Below, piece by piece: positions 47,960 to 58,084 of a stretch of 64,000 nucleotides of DNA (positions are counted from its first letter, which is position 1; the number at the start of each line of letters is the position of its first letter). Under the pieces are notes generated by a model that was given only the letters and a program-made list of their open reading frames with translations, did no database searches and was not told where the DNA came from. Source of the DNA: Cellulomonas sp. 73-92 (GTDB taxonomy: Bacteria; Actinomycetota; Actinomycetes; Actinomycetales; Cellulomonadaceae); the NCBI RefSeq assembly GCF_001898175.1, contig NZ_MKTH01000014.1, positions 310,850 through 374,849 of the forward strand, written 5' to 3'. A program made the position numbers and the translations under genes.

Positions 47960-49735
47960 TCAACCCTTGGCGTCGCCGTAGGAGTCGGCGATCCCCACGG
48001 TCAGGGGGAACTCGACCGGGAAGTCGCCGAACAGCAGTCGCCCGGCCGCCGCGGCGGCGGCCCTGACCTGGTCGGCCACCGCCGGGGCGAGGTGCGCCGG
48101 CGCGTGCACGACGAGCTCGTCGTGCAGGAAGTAGACGAGGTGCGGGCGCCGCGCGAACGGCTCGGGCGCGAGCCCGGTGCCGCCCGTCTCCCCCATCGCC
48201 CACAGCCGCCGGCGCATCTCCGCGATCCACGCCAGCGCCCACTCCGCCGCGGTGCCCTGCACGACGAAGTTGCGGGTGAACCGACCCCAGCCACGGGAGA
48301 TGGACCGGGCACGCGACTCCTCGCGCGCCCCCGCCTCGTCCGACAGGGCCTCGGCCTGCGACTCGAGCCAGGCCTCCCCCGGCGGCGGCGAGCCACGCCC
48401 GAGGAGGGTCGCCACGACCTCACCGCGTTCACCCGCCCGCGCCGCCGCCTCGACGTAGCCCAGCGCGTCGGGGTACGCGCGGGCGAGCCGCGGCAGCACG
48501 GCGGCGCTGGGCCCGGTGGTGCCGCCGTAGAGGGCGCCGAGCATGCCCACCTTCGCCAGGGCGCGTTCGGGGACCACGCCCGCGGCCACCATGGCGCCGT
48601 AGAGGTCGTGGCCACGCCCGGCGGCCGCGAGCCGCTCGTCACGCGCCAGGCCGGCCAGCACGCGCGGCTCGAGCTGCGCCGCGTCGGCGACGACGAGCTT
48701 CCACCCCGGGTCCGCCCGAACCGCCCGGCGCAGCTGCTTCGGCAGCTGCAGCGCCCCGCCGCCGCTGCTGCCCCAGCGCCCGGTCACCACGCCGCCGACC
48801 ACGTACTCGGGCCGGAAGCGGCCGCCCCCGACCCACGCGTCGAGCCAGCCCCAGCCGTTGGCCGAGTGGAGCCGCGAGAGCCTCTTGTACTCGATGAGCG
48901 GCGCGATCGCGGGGTGGTCGAGGTGCTCGAGCTCCCACGCCCGGGTGGAGGTCACCGGCAGGCCGACGCGGCGCAGCGCGCGCAGCACGTCGGGCAGGGA
49001 GTCGGGGTTGAGCGTCGGGGCGTCGAGCTCGGCGCGCACGGTGGCGGCGAGCTCCTCCAGCCGCGCGGGCCGTTCACCGGCGCGCGGTCGCCGGCCGAGC
49101 AGCCCGCTGAGCACCTCGTCGTGCGCCGCGGGGTCCCACGGCACGCCCGCGTGGCGCATCTCCGCCGCCGCGAGCGCGCCCGCCGACTCCGCCGCCAGCA
49201 GCAGCCGCAGCCGCGCCGCGGCCGGCGCGGCGGCCACGGCCTCGTCCTGCGCCGCGAGCTCGGCCAGGCACGCGGCCTCGTCGGGACCCGTCGCCGGTTC
49301 GCCCACCGTGAAGAGGGCGTCCTCGCCCGGGGCCTCCGCGGCGGGCACCGGCTCGTCGAACGCCCCCGGGGACGCCGTGGCCAGGCGCGACGCCGCCGCC
49401 CCGGGCGCCAGGCGCAGCACGCGGTGCGCCAGCCGCAGGTCGAGGCACCGCTCGACGCGCACCCCGTCGGCGAGCAGCCCCGGGTACCACGCCGACGTGT
49501 CGGCCCACACCCACCGCGGCGCCGCCTCGCGCCCCACCACGCCGCGCGGCGCCCGGTCGTCCACCCGCCGCACCCGCACGGTCCGCTCGCCGCCGCCTCG
49601 TCCCACCGCGGCCACGCCGAGGGTCCGCCCGGACTCGGCGCCCCCACCGAGGCCCCGTCCCGACGCGGCGCCCTCGCCGAGGGCTCCGCCGGATCCGGCG
49701 CCCGCCCCGGCGGCCCGCGACACGAGCAGCAGCAC
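47960..49735 (-). CDS. Reduced family-A DNA polymerase ('bifunctional 3'-5' exonuclease/DNA polymerase')
   Basis: A 591-residue protein with the Pol I polymerase fold but no 5'-nuclease. Motif A VVADAAQLEPRVLAGLA (Asp, Gln, Glu), motif B RALAKVGMLGALYGGTTG (Lys, Tyr), and motif C YFLHDELVVHAP (HDE) are all kept. The region where a 3'-5' exonuclease should lie (residues about 70-250) lacks the DxE motif I, so proofreading is doubtful. Start GTG 49735 (VLLLVSRAAG) is chosen by family layout. Residues 10-39 are a 10-aa imperfect repeat. Role unknown; relatives are actinobacterial and accessory. Confidence 0.83.
   Translation of the reverse strand: MLLLVSRAAGAGAGSGGALGEGAASGRGLGGGAESGRTLGVAAVGRGGGERTVRVRRVDDRAPRGVVGREAAPRWVWADTSAWYPGLLADGVRVERCLDLRLAHRVLRLAPGAAASRLATASPGAFDEPVPAAEAPGEDALFTVGEPATGPDEAACLAELAAQDEAVAAAPAAARLRLLLAAESAGALAAAEMRHAGVPWDPAAHDEVLSGLLGRRPRAGERPARLEELAATVRAELDAPTLNPDSLPDVLRALRRVGLPVTSTRAWELEHLDHPAIAPLIEYKRLSRLHSANGWGWLDAWVGGGRFRPEYVVGGVVTGRWGSSGGGALQLPKQLRRAVRADPGWKLVVADAAQLEPRVLAGLARDERLAAAGRGHDLYGAMVAAGVVPERALAKVGMLGALYGGTTGPSAAVLPRLARAYPDALGYVEAAARAGERGEVVATLLGRGSPPPGEAWLESQAEALSDEAGAREESRARSISRGWGRFTRNFVVQGTAAEWALAWIAEMRRRLWAMGETGGTGLAPEPFARRPHLVYFLHDELVVHAPAHLAPAVADQVRAAAAAAGRLLFGDFPVEFPLTVGIADSYGDAKG
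49619..49708. repeat. Three 30-bp imperfect tandem repeats inside the polymerase gene
   Basis: Units at 49619-49648, 49649-49678 and 49679-49708, each starting GAGG and containing GGCGCC near position 18-24. In frame they encode three Gly/Ala/Ser-rich decapeptides between the first strand and the degenerate exonuclease region. Confidence 0.6.
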
Positions 49736-49852
49736 GCCCCCAGCCTGCCGCACCCCGCCCACACACCCGGCCGACGCCCGGCCGGTGTCCGGCCGGGCGT
49801 CGGCGGCCGCCCCCCGTGCATCCCACACCCGCGCCGAGCGCCCCGTTCGTCA

Positions 49853-49893
49853 CCGAGACCGTGCGTTCCGACGTCCGGAACACCCGGTCTCGG
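49853..49893. promoter_or_regulatory. 41-bp nested inverted repeat in a divergent promoter region
   Basis: Outer arms CCGAGACCG and CGGTCTCGG (9 bp, perfect), inner arms TTCCG and CGGAA (5 bp, perfect), separated by symmetrical 4-nt spacers and a 5-nt centre. It sits mid-way between the polymerase start (49735, minus) and the ABC ATPase promoter (49961). The remaining 238-bp gap 49736-49973 shows no convincing gene. Confidence 0.6.
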
Positions 49894-49960
49894 CGAGGAG
49901 GTGGGCGCTCGGCAGGTCCCGGGCCCACGAGGGCGCGTCCGGCCGCCACCGCCGGCGGGA

Positions 49961-49966
49961 TAGAGT
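49961..49966 (+). promoter_or_regulatory. -10 hexamer of the ABC ATPase gene at 49974 (leaderless)
   Basis: TAGAGT, 7 nt before the GTG at 49974; no SD sequence. Confidence 0.6.
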
Positions 49967-49973
49967 CGCGGCC

Positions 49974-50897
49974 GTGCGGCACTCTCCCGCCGTCGAGGTG
50001 AACGGACTGGTCAAGCGCTACGGCGCCAGCGTCGCCGTCGACGGGCTCGACCTCGTGGCCGCCTCGGGCCAGGTCACGGCGGTGCTCGGCCCCAACGGCG
50101 CGGGCAAGACGACCACGGTGGAGATCTGCGAAGGGCTCCGCCGCGCCGACGGCGGCGAGGTGCGCGTGCTCGGGCACGACCCGGTGCGCGACGCCACCGC
50201 CCTCCGGCCGCTCGTCGGCGTCATGCTGCAGGACGGCGGCCTGCCAAACACGCAGCGCGCCGGCGACGTGCTCCGGCACGTCTCACGCATGTACGCCGAG
50301 CCGGCCGACACGGGCGAGCTGACCGAGCGCCTCGGCCTCGCGTCGTTCGCCCGCACCTCCGTCCGGCGGCTGTCCGGCGGCCAGCGGCAGCGCCTCGCGC
50401 TCGCCGTCGCCCTCGTCGGGCGGCCGCGGCTGGTGTTCCTCGACGAGCCGTCGGCGGGCCTCGACCCGCAGGCGCGACGGGCGGTGTGGGACCTCATCGG
50501 GGAGCTGTCCGACGACGGCGTGTCCGTGGTCCTCACGACGCACTTCATGGCCGAGGCGGAGGCGTTGGCCGACCGCGTGGTGATCGTCGACCACGGGCGC
50601 GCGATCGCCGCCGGCACCGTGGCCGAGCTCGTCGACTCCGGCGGGACGACGACCCTGCGCGTGGAGGCGGCCCAGCCGCTCGACGCCGCGGCGATGGCCC
50701 TGGCCCTCGGGCCCGGGTTCACCGTGCAGTCCGCCGGGCGCACCGCCTGCTCGGTGTCGGGCCCGGTGGACCCCGGTGCGGTGGCCGCGCTGGCGCGGGG
50801 TCTCGCCGACGCCGGCAAGCAGCTCACCCGGCTCGAGCTGGGCCGCCGCACGCTCGAGGACGTCTTCCTCGACCTCACCGGCCGGAGCCTGCGATGA
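49974..50897 (+). CDS. ABC transporter ATP-binding protein (suf/ctaA-linked exporter)
   Basis: A 307-residue ATPase: Walker A VLGPNGAGKTTTVEI, signature RLSGGQRQRLALAV, Walker B LVFLDEPSAGLDPQ, switch VVLTTHFMAEAEAL, and a C-terminal accessory domain. With the coupled permease it forms an ABC-2 exporter. An exporter pair at this spot between sufR and ctaA is conserved in actinobacteria including mycobacteria; its substrate is not known to me. The start follows from the TAGAGT hexamer 7 nt upstream. Confidence 0.88.
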   Translation: MRHSPAVEVNGLVKRYGASVAVDGLDLVAASGQVTAVLGPNGAGKTTTVEICEGLRRADGGEVRVLGHDPVRDATALRPLVGVMLQDGGLPNTQRAGDVLRHVSRMYAEPADTGELTERLGLASFARTSVRRLSGGQRQRLALAVALVGRPRLVFLDEPSAGLDPQARRAVWDLIGELSDDGVSVVLTTHFMAEAEALADRVVIVDHGRAIAAGTVAELVDSGGTTTLRVEAAQPLDAAAMALALGPGFTVQSAGRTACSVSGPVDPGAVAALARGLADAGKQLTRLELGRRTLEDVFLDLTGRSLR

Positions 50898-51670
50898 GCG
50901 AGACGACCGTCCCCGGGGCGCCCCGGGCGGCCTCGGTGGCCCGGCGCGTCGCGGCGCAGGGCACGTTCGAGATGCGCGCGGTGCTCCGCAACGGCGAGCA
51001 GGTCATGGTGACCGTGCTCCTGCCGCTGATCCTGCTCGTCGGGCTGGCGCGGGCGACGTTCGTCTCCCTCGACACGAGCGGCACCACCCGGATCGACCTC
51101 GTCACGCCGGGCGTCCTCGCGTTCGCCCTCATGAGCTCGGCCTTCACCTCGCCCGCCATCAGCACCGCGTTCGACCGTCGCTACGGCGTGCTGCGCCTCC
51201 TGGCGACGACGCCCCTCGGCCCGGGCGGCCTGCTCGCCGGCAAGCTCGTCGGGGTCCTCGCGGTCCAGGTGGTCCAGGTCGTCGTCCTCGGCGGCGCCGG
51301 CCTGTGGCTCGGCTGGCGGCCCGACGCCGCGGGCATCCCCGCCGCGATCGCGGCGTGGCTGCTGGGGACCGCCGCGTGGGGCGCGGCGGCGCTGCTCGCC
51401 GCCGGGCGCGTCCGCGCGGAGGCCGTCATCGCGCTGGCCAACCTCGTGCTCGTCCTGCTCGCCTTCGGCGGGGTGGTGCTGCCGGCGTCCGTGCTGCCGG
51501 GCGGCCTGGAGCACGTCGCGGGCTGGCTGCCGTCCGGGGCACTCGGCGAGGCGCTGCGCGCGGCCCTGCTGCACGGCACCTGGGCGGCCGGTCCGCTCGT
51601 CGCGCTCGTCGCCTGGGCGGCCGCGCTGTCAGCCGCCGCTGCGCGCTGGTTCCGCTGGTCCGCGGCCTGA
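50894..51670 (+). CDS. ABC-2 type transporter permease
   Basis: A 258-residue membrane protein with about six helices (VMVTVLLPLILLVGLARA, VLAFALMSSAFTS, LVGVLAVQVVQVVVLGGAG, AIAAWLLGTAAWGAAALLAA, VIALANLVLVLLAFGGVVL, VALVAWAAALSAAAAR). Partner of the ATPase before it, with ATGA overlap. The gene ends 69 bp before drrA-like, and its stop lies in the partial third copy of the TGACAG motif. Confidence 0.87.
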   Translation: MSETTVPGAPRAASVARRVAAQGTFEMRAVLRNGEQVMVTVLLPLILLVGLARATFVSLDTSGTTRIDLVTPGVLAFALMSSAFTSPAISTAFDRRYGVLRLLATTPLGPGGLLAGKLVGVLAVQVVQVVVLGGAGLWLGWRPDAAGIPAAIAAWLLGTAAWGAAALLAAGRVRAEAVIALANLVLVLLAFGGVVLPASVLPGGLEHVAGWLPSGALGEALRAALLHGTWAAGPLVALVAWAAALSAAAARWFRWSAA

Positions 51671-51687
51671 CAGCCGGACGGGAGCCC

Positions 51688-51719
51688 GTGACAGCGTCGT
51701 GACAGGCCCGCGGGACGGT
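51688..51719 (+). promoter_or_regulatory. Direct-repeat operator and promoter of the drrAB-like genes (SARP-site layout)
   Basis: GTGACAG at 51688-51694 and again at 51699-51705: exact 7-bp repeats, 4 bp apart, 11-bp pitch. Eight bases further comes GACGGT (51714-51719), a -10-like hexamer. SARP regulators of Streptomyces are known to bind heptamer repeats at 11-bp pitch with the last one 8 bp before the -10. A third partial copy, TGACAG, is at 51668-51673. The leader to the ATG is about 14 nt. Confidence 0.6.
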
Positions 51720-51739
51720 GGCCGGCGCACGCTGGCCGC

Positions 51740-52740
<1,001 letters not shown>

Positions 52741-52744
<4 letters not shown>

Positions 52745-53547
52745 CCACCGCCACCCTCACCCGCCCGGCACCCGCCGCCGCACCGGCCACCGGCCTGGGC
52801 GCCGCCGTCTCCCAGTCGATCGCGATGGCCTGGCGGGGCCTGGTCAAGGTGTCCCGCACGCCCGAGCAGTACGCCGACGTCCTCATCCAGCCGATCCTCT
52901 TCACGCTGATGTTCGGCTACCTGTTCGGCGGCGCCGTGGCGGGCAGCGTCAAGGGCTACCTGCCGCAGCTGGTCCCCGGCGTCCTCGTCATGGCGCTCAT
53001 CACGGCCTCGACCGTCACCGGCGTCCAGCTGCGCGAGGACATGGACAAGGGCGTGTTCGACCGGTTCCGCTCGCTGCCGATCGCCCGGGTCGCACCGCTC
53101 GCGGGCGGCCTGCTCGCCGACACGGTCCGCTACGTCATCGCCACGGTGCTGACGATGGTGATGGGCGTGATCATGGGCTGGCGGCCGAACGCCGTCGGCG
53201 CGGTCGCCTCCGGCCTGCTCGTCATCTTCTGCGCCTGGGCGATGTCGTGGATCTTCGCGTTCTTCGGCGTCAGCGCCCGGTCCGCGTCGGCCGTGCAGGG
53301 CGTCAGCTTCCTCATCCTGTTCCCGCTGACGTTCCTGTCGAACTCGTTCGTCCCCGTCAGCACGCTGCCCGGCTGGCTCCAGGGATTCGTGCAGGTCAAC
53401 CCCATGTCGCACGTCGTCACCGCGGTGCGCGAGCTGACCGCCGGCGGCACGGGTGGCGCCGACGTCGGCTGGGCCCTCCTCGGAGCGGTCGTCGTCATCG
53501 CCGTGTTCGCGCCGTTGGCGGTCCGCGGCTACATGCGCAAGGTCTGA
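52741..53547 (+). CDS. DrrB-type exporter permease
   Basis: A 268-residue ABC-2 permease. Typical DrrB features are RTPEQYADVLIQPILFTLMF before helix 1, LREDMDKGVFDRFRSLPIAR in the cytoplasmic coupling region, and NSFVPVSTLPGWLQGFVQVN before the last helix. Six membrane helices. Its stop lies 4 bp from the convergent stop of the SARP-type regulator. Confidence 0.9.
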
Positions 53548-53551
53548 GCGC

Positions 53552-56500
53552 TCAGCCGCGCCCGCCCTCCCCGGCGACCTCGTCGAGGAGGGCGAGCGCG
53601 TGCTCGGTCACCGCGTCGTGCGTCATGGCGGCGACGCGGGCGCGGCCCTCGTCGAGCGCCCCGGCGCCCAGCAGGGACGCGGCGGTCGCGAGCAGCGGCG
53701 CCCGGCGCAGGGCGGGGACGTCCTGCCGCGACCCGATGGCCTCCGCGAGCGCGAACAGGTCGGCCACCCCCGGGGCTCGGTCGCCGGTGGCGGCGCGGAA
53801 CGTCCCGGCCGCGAGGCACGCCGTGCCGAGCACGGGCCGGTCGAGGAACTGCGACATTCGGTCCCGGTACAGCGCGACGGCCCGCCGGCCGAGGCGGGCG
53901 AGCGCGTCGCGGGCCTCGTCCAGGTGGTCCAGGCCGACGAGCCGGACCACCTGGGCGGAGCCGAGCATCACCGCCCACGGCGTGCCCGGCCCCTGGACGT
54001 CCCCGAACGCGCGCATGACGTCGGCGTAGCGCCCCACCGCGGCCTCGGCGTCACCGCGCAGCAGCGCCACCTCGCCCCGGCCCGCGCCCGCGACGGCGGC
54101 CATCTCCGCCCCGCCACGCTCGTCGGGCCACTCGCCCGGCACCTCGAGCCGGTCGCACAGCGCCTCGGCCGCCTCGACGTCGCCCGCCTCCAGGGCGACG
54201 CTGAGCTCGATCCAGTCGAGCTGCCGCAGCGCGCTGGTCGCGCCCAGCGTGGCGAACCCGGGCCGCACGCGGTCGGTCCACGCCAGCGCGGTCGCGAAGT
54301 CGCCCAGCTCGCTGGCCGTCGTCGCGACGAACATGGCCGCGAACGCCGGGCACGCGACGTCGCCGATCCCCACCGACCGCGCGTAGGCCTCCTCGGCGTC
54401 GCGCAGCGCCTGCTCGAGCTGCCCGTCGTTCTCGGCCCCCTGGCCGGCGCAGATGCAGGCCGCGAAGGCCACGAGCGGGTCCGGGTCGCGCTGCAGGTCC
54501 TGGACCTCCCGGACCATCGCGCCCCAGTCCGGCAGCAGCACCAGCGACAGCAGCGCGCGCGTCCGCCGGCCGAGGCGCGGGCGCCGCAGCAGCAGCCGGA
54601 GCCGTGCCATCGTGCGGGCGCGGCTCGCCCCGACGTCGCCGGCCGAGGTGCCGCCGGTCACCAGCGCACCCAGGGTGAAGGTCAGCGCCACCGCGGTGAC
54701 GTCGGCGTCCTCGTCGGGCACGGGCCAGCCGCGCAGCGAGCCCAGCACGGTCGCGGCGAGCCCCGCCGCCCGCTCCTCTGAGCCGCGCAGCGCCCAGCTC
54801 GCCGCCAGCCCGACGAACGTGTGCACCACGACCTCGGGCCGGCGGGCGTGCGCACCCTCGGGTGGCGTCTCGGCCGCGGTGCGGAAGGCGTAGAGGAGGT
54901 TCTCCTGGTCGCGCACCAGCTCAGCGATCGCCCCCACCTGACCGGGGCCGAGCAGCACGGCGACGTCCCGCCGCGCCAGCTCCGCCGCCCAGTCGAGCAG
55001 CGCGTCCCGCACGGCGTCCTGCTCGCCGGCCGCGGCGAGCCGCAGCAGGCCGAACTCCCGCACCGTCTCCAGCATCCGGTAGCGCGCCACGCCACCGTCG
55101 TCGGTGACGGCCAGCAGCGACTGCGTCACCAGGCCGTCGACGTCGTCCAGCACGTCGAGCGGCGAGGCGGTGCCGAGCCCCCCGATCGCCGCGGCGGCGT
55201 CCACGCCGAACCCGTCCGGCAGGATCGCCACGCGCCGCCACAGCGCCTGCTGCGTCGCCGTCAGCAGGTTCCAGCTCCACTCGATGACCGCCTCGAGCGT
55301 CCGGTGCCGGTCCGGCGCCGCGGCGTCCCCGGAGCGCAGCAGCGCGAACCGCTCGTCGAGGTGCTGCTCGATCTCCTCGACCGAGAGCGTGCGCACGCGC
55401 GCGGCCGCCAGCTCGATCGCCAGCGGCAGGCCGTCGAGGCGGTCGCACAGGCGCACGACGACGTCGTCGGGCAGCCGCACGTCCGGCCGGGCGGCGCGCG
55501 CCCGCTGGCGGAAGAGCTCGACCGCGGGACCCGTCGGGGCGCCCGTGCCGTCGGCGGCGAGCGGCGCCAGCGGGAACGTCTGCTCGGCGGTGAGGCGCAG
55601 GGGCGCGCGGCTGGTGGCGAGGATCCGCAGCTCGGGGACGGCCCCCAGCAGCTCGTGCGCCCAGCGGGCCGCGCCGGCGACCACGTGCTCGCAGTTGTCG
55701 AGCACGACGAGCGAGGTCGTGCCCCTCAGGCGCGCCAGCACCTGGTCGTGGACGTCACCCGCCAGCAGCCGGTCGCCGAGCCGGGCGGTCGCGCCGGCCG
55801 CCAGCCCGAGCGTGTCCGCCAGGGCCAGCACCACGTCGTCGTCGGACCGCACGCCCGCGAGCTCGACGACGACGACCAGCGGCGTGGCGGTCATGGCGCG
55901 CCGCGCCACCTCCTGGGCGAGACGGGTCTTGCCCAGCCCGCCGGCGCCGAGGACCGTGACGAGCCGCGACGTGCGCAGCGCCGACTCGACGTCGGCGACG
56001 TCGACGTCGCGGCCGACGAGCGGGTTGGGCGCCGCCCGCAGGCCGAGGGCCACGTGGCGCACCCTGCCCGGGGTGGTGTCCGACGAGGCGTCGGCCGCTC
56101 CGCCACCGCCCCGCCGCAGCGGCGCGCCGACGGGGACCTGGTCCTCGGCCGCCGCGAGGAGCCGGTCGTGCAGCGCGACGAGGTCGGGGGCCGGGTCGGT
56201 GCCGAGCTCGGCGACGAGCGCGTGCCGCAGCCGGCCGTACACCCGCACCGCCTCGGCGCCCCTGCCCTGCGCGGCCAGCGCCGTCATGAGCGAACGGGCG
56301 GCGTCCTCGTCGAGCGGGTCGGCCGCCAGCGCGTCCGACGCCAGCACGGCGACCGTGGCGTCGTCACCTGCCGCCTCGGCGGCCTCGCGGCGCAGCAGGG
56401 CCAGGTCCTCGTGCAGCCGCGCCGCCGTCGCGCGCAGCTCGACCCCCACCGCCCCGAGGTCTAGCCCCGGCTCGCCGCGCCACAGGCCCAGCGCGGACGT

Positions 56501-56887
56501 CGCCAGCCGGCCCGCCTCCTCCGCGCGCCCGGCGCCGAGGGCCGCGCGGCCGAGGGCCAGGGCACCGCGCGCGAGCGACAGGTCGCTCGCGCAACCGAGT
56601 GCGTAGCCGGTCGGCACGGACCGCACCGCGTCAGGCGCGGTGGCCTGCCGCAGCCGCGAGACGAGGTTGTGCAGCGCCGCCCGCGGGTCGGCCGGCGCCT
56701 CGTCGGGCCAGAGCCGGTCGACGAGGCCGGGGACCGGCACCGGGGCGCCGTCGGCCAGCGCGAGGGTCGCGACGAGCGCCGCCGCGCGGACGCCCCGGGG
56801 TGACTGCGGCACGCCGTCGGGCCCGGCGACCAGCACCGGCCCGAGCACGCGCACCGGCGGCGTCGGGGACGCGTCGGGGGCTGGCAC
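53552..56887 (-). CDS. SARP-type regulator with NB-ARC and helical repeat domains (AfsR-like)
   Basis: A 1111-residue transcription factor. N-terminal winged helix (residues 10-95; VRVLGPVLVAGPDGV, ALHNLVSRLRQ, VPTGYALG), bacterial transcriptional activation domain (95-245; ARLHEDLALLRREAAEAAGD, in parts), then an NB-ARC ATPase with P-loop VLGAGGLGKTRLAQEVA near 310 and Asp in SLVVLDNCEHV, and about 500 C-terminal residues of TPR-like helices. It probably activates genes on an ATP-gated signal. GTG start 8 nt after TAGGGT: leaderless. Convergent with the DrrAB-like exporter, whose promoter has SARP-type repeats. Confidence 0.88.
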   Translation of the reverse strand: MPAPDASPTPPVRVLGPVLVAGPDGVPQSPRGVRAAALVATLALADGAPVPVPGLVDRLWPDEAPADPRAALHNLVSRLRQATAPDAVRSVPTGYALGCASDLSLARGALALGRAALGAGRAEEAGRLATSALGLWRGEPGLDLGAVGVELRATAARLHEDLALLRREAAEAAGDDATVAVLASDALAADPLDEDAARSLMTALAAQGRGAEAVRVYGRLRHALVAELGTDPAPDLVALHDRLLAAAEDQVPVGAPLRRGGGGAADASSDTTPGRVRHVALGLRAAPNPLVGRDVDVADVESALRTSRLVTVLGAGGLGKTRLAQEVARRAMTATPLVVVVELAGVRSDDDVVLALADTLGLAAGATARLGDRLLAGDVHDQVLARLRGTTSLVVLDNCEHVVAGAARWAHELLGAVPELRILATSRAPLRLTAEQTFPLAPLAADGTGAPTGPAVELFRQRARAARPDVRLPDDVVVRLCDRLDGLPLAIELAAARVRTLSVEEIEQHLDERFALLRSGDAAAPDRHRTLEAVIEWSWNLLTATQQALWRRVAILPDGFGVDAAAAIGGLGTASPLDVLDDVDGLVTQSLLAVTDDGGVARYRMLETVREFGLLRLAAAGEQDAVRDALLDWAAELARRDVAVLLGPGQVGAIAELVRDQENLLYAFRTAAETPPEGAHARRPEVVVHTFVGLAASWALRGSEERAAGLAATVLGSLRGWPVPDEDADVTAVALTFTLGALVTGGTSAGDVGASRARTMARLRLLLRRPRLGRRTRALLSLVLLPDWGAMVREVQDLQRDPDPLVAFAACICAGQGAENDGQLEQALRDAEEAYARSVGIGDVACPAFAAMFVATTASELGDFATALAWTDRVRPGFATLGATSALRQLDWIELSVALEAGDVEAAEALCDRLEVPGEWPDERGGAEMAAVAGAGRGEVALLRGDAEAAVGRYADVMRAFGDVQGPGTPWAVMLGSAQVVRLVGLDHLDEARDALARLGRRAVALYRDRMSQFLDRPVLGTACLAAGTFRAATGDRAPGVADLFALAEAIGSRQDVPALRRAPLLATAASLLGAGALDEGRARVAAMTHDAVTEHALALLDEVAGEGGRG

Positions 56888-56895
56888 GTTTCGAC

Positions 56896-56901
56896 ACCCT
56901 A
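56896..56901 (-). promoter_or_regulatory. -10 hexamer of the SARP-type gene (leaderless)
   Basis: TAGGGT on the minus strand, 8 nt before the GTG at 56887; no SD sequence. Confidence 0.6.
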
Positions 56902-56948
56902 GCCGCCGCCCCTCGCCCCGGCACGGCTCGGCCGTACTGAGGTAGCCC

Positions 56949-56954
56949 TACCCT
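56949..56954 (+). promoter_or_regulatory. -10 hexamer of ctaA (leaderless)
   Basis: TACCCT, 7 nt before the GTG at 56962; no SD sequence. It excludes the in-frame GTG at 56956 as start because that codon would lie upstream of the transcription start. Confidence 0.6.
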
Positions 56955-56961
56955 GGTGCTC

Positions 56962-58035
56962 GTGACCAGCGCACCGGTGCCCGCACACCCCGTCCCCGAC
57001 CGGTCCGGCTCCTTCCTCGACCGGCTCCGCCCCGTCTGGCGTGACCGTGCCGTGATGGCGAACCTCGTCGCCCAGATCCTCATCGTCGTCACCGGCGGCC
57101 TGGTGCGGCTGACGGCGTCGGGGCTCGGCTGCTCGTCGTGGCCCAGCTGCACGCCGGGTCACTTCACGCCGACGTCGCACCCGGCCACGAGCTACCACGC
57201 CTACATCGAGTTCGGGAACCGGACGATCACCGGCCTGCTCGTCGTCGTCTCCGTCGCGGTCGTGATCCTGGCCGGCCTCGACCGCAGCCGCTCCGCCGGC
57301 TACCGGGCCCTGGCGTGGCTGCCGTTCGCCGGCGTGCTGGTGCAGGCCGTCATCGGCGGCATGGCCGTGAGGTACGAGCTGCCGCCGGCCCTCGTCGGCA
57401 GCCACATGCTCATCTCGATGGGCCTCGTCGCCGCCTCGGCGTGGCTGTGGGTGCGCAGCCGGGAGGGCGATGCCGCCTCACGATGGCTGGTGACGACCGC
57501 CACGCGCACCCTCGCCGCGGCGCTGTGCGCCATGGGCGCGGTGGTCGTCGTTCTCGGCGTCGTGACGACCGGGGCGGGACCGCACTCCGGCGACGACCAG
57601 GTCGGCTACCGCTTCGCGATCGACCCCCTGACGATGGCCCGCATCCACGCGGCGTCCGTCTGGGTCTTCGTCGCCGTGCTGGCCCTGACGATCTACCAGC
57701 TGCAGCTGCGTGCGCGCCAGGCCGGTCCGGCCCCGCGATCGGGCACGGCCGAGCCGACGCAGGAGGGGCTCGGCGTCGCGCCGGCGGCGCCCGACCCCTC
57801 CGTGCTGCGCGCCGGCTACCGCGTGCTGGGCGTGACTCTCGGCCAGGCGGTCATCGGGTACGTCCAGGTCGCCACCCACCTGCCGATCGCGCTGGTCAAC
57901 CTGCACATGCTGGGGGCCGCCGCACTCGTCGTCGCCCTGACGCTGTTCGTCGGCCGGCTACGGGCCCGCGGCCTGGCACCCGCGCCCGAGGTGGCCCCTG
58001 ACGCGCTCCGGGCCGCAGGCACCGCACCGGCCTGA
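56962..58035 (+). CDS. ctaA: Heme A synthase (COX15/CtaA)
   Basis: A 357-residue membrane enzyme that oxidises the C8 methyl of heme O to make heme A for cytochrome aa3 oxidase. About eight helices in two four-helix halves. The first extracellular loop has the cysteine pair GCSSWPSCTPGH; heme-binding His occur in SYHAYIEFGNR, VGSHMLISMG, MARIHAASVWV and LVNLHMLGAAAL. The start follows the TACCCT hexamer by 7 nt. Divergent from the SARP-type gene, 74 bp between starts. Confidence 0.93.
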   Translation: MTSAPVPAHPVPDRSGSFLDRLRPVWRDRAVMANLVAQILIVVTGGLVRLTASGLGCSSWPSCTPGHFTPTSHPATSYHAYIEFGNRTITGLLVVVSVAVVILAGLDRSRSAGYRALAWLPFAGVLVQAVIGGMAVRYELPPALVGSHMLISMGLVAASAWLWVRSREGDAASRWLVTTATRTLAAALCAMGAVVVVLGVVTTGAGPHSGDDQVGYRFAIDPLTMARIHAASVWVFVAVLALTIYQLQLRARQAGPAPRSGTAEPTQEGLGVAPAAPDPSVLRAGYRVLGVTLGQAVIGYVQVATHLPIALVNLHMLGAAALVVALTLFVGRLRARGLAPAPEVAPDALRAAGTAPA

Positions 58036-58084
58036 ACGCCCCTGCGCGGTCCCGCGGGAAACCGTCGAAGAATCGTGCCGGAAT

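Noticed and set aside
49619-49708. CRISPR-like repeats
   Set aside because: The three 30-bp units abut without spacers and are in frame within the polymerase gene.
49816-50001. Small open frame of 61 codons before the ABC ATPase
   Set aside because: It runs through the nested palindrome and promoter, has no SD and no recognisable sequence.
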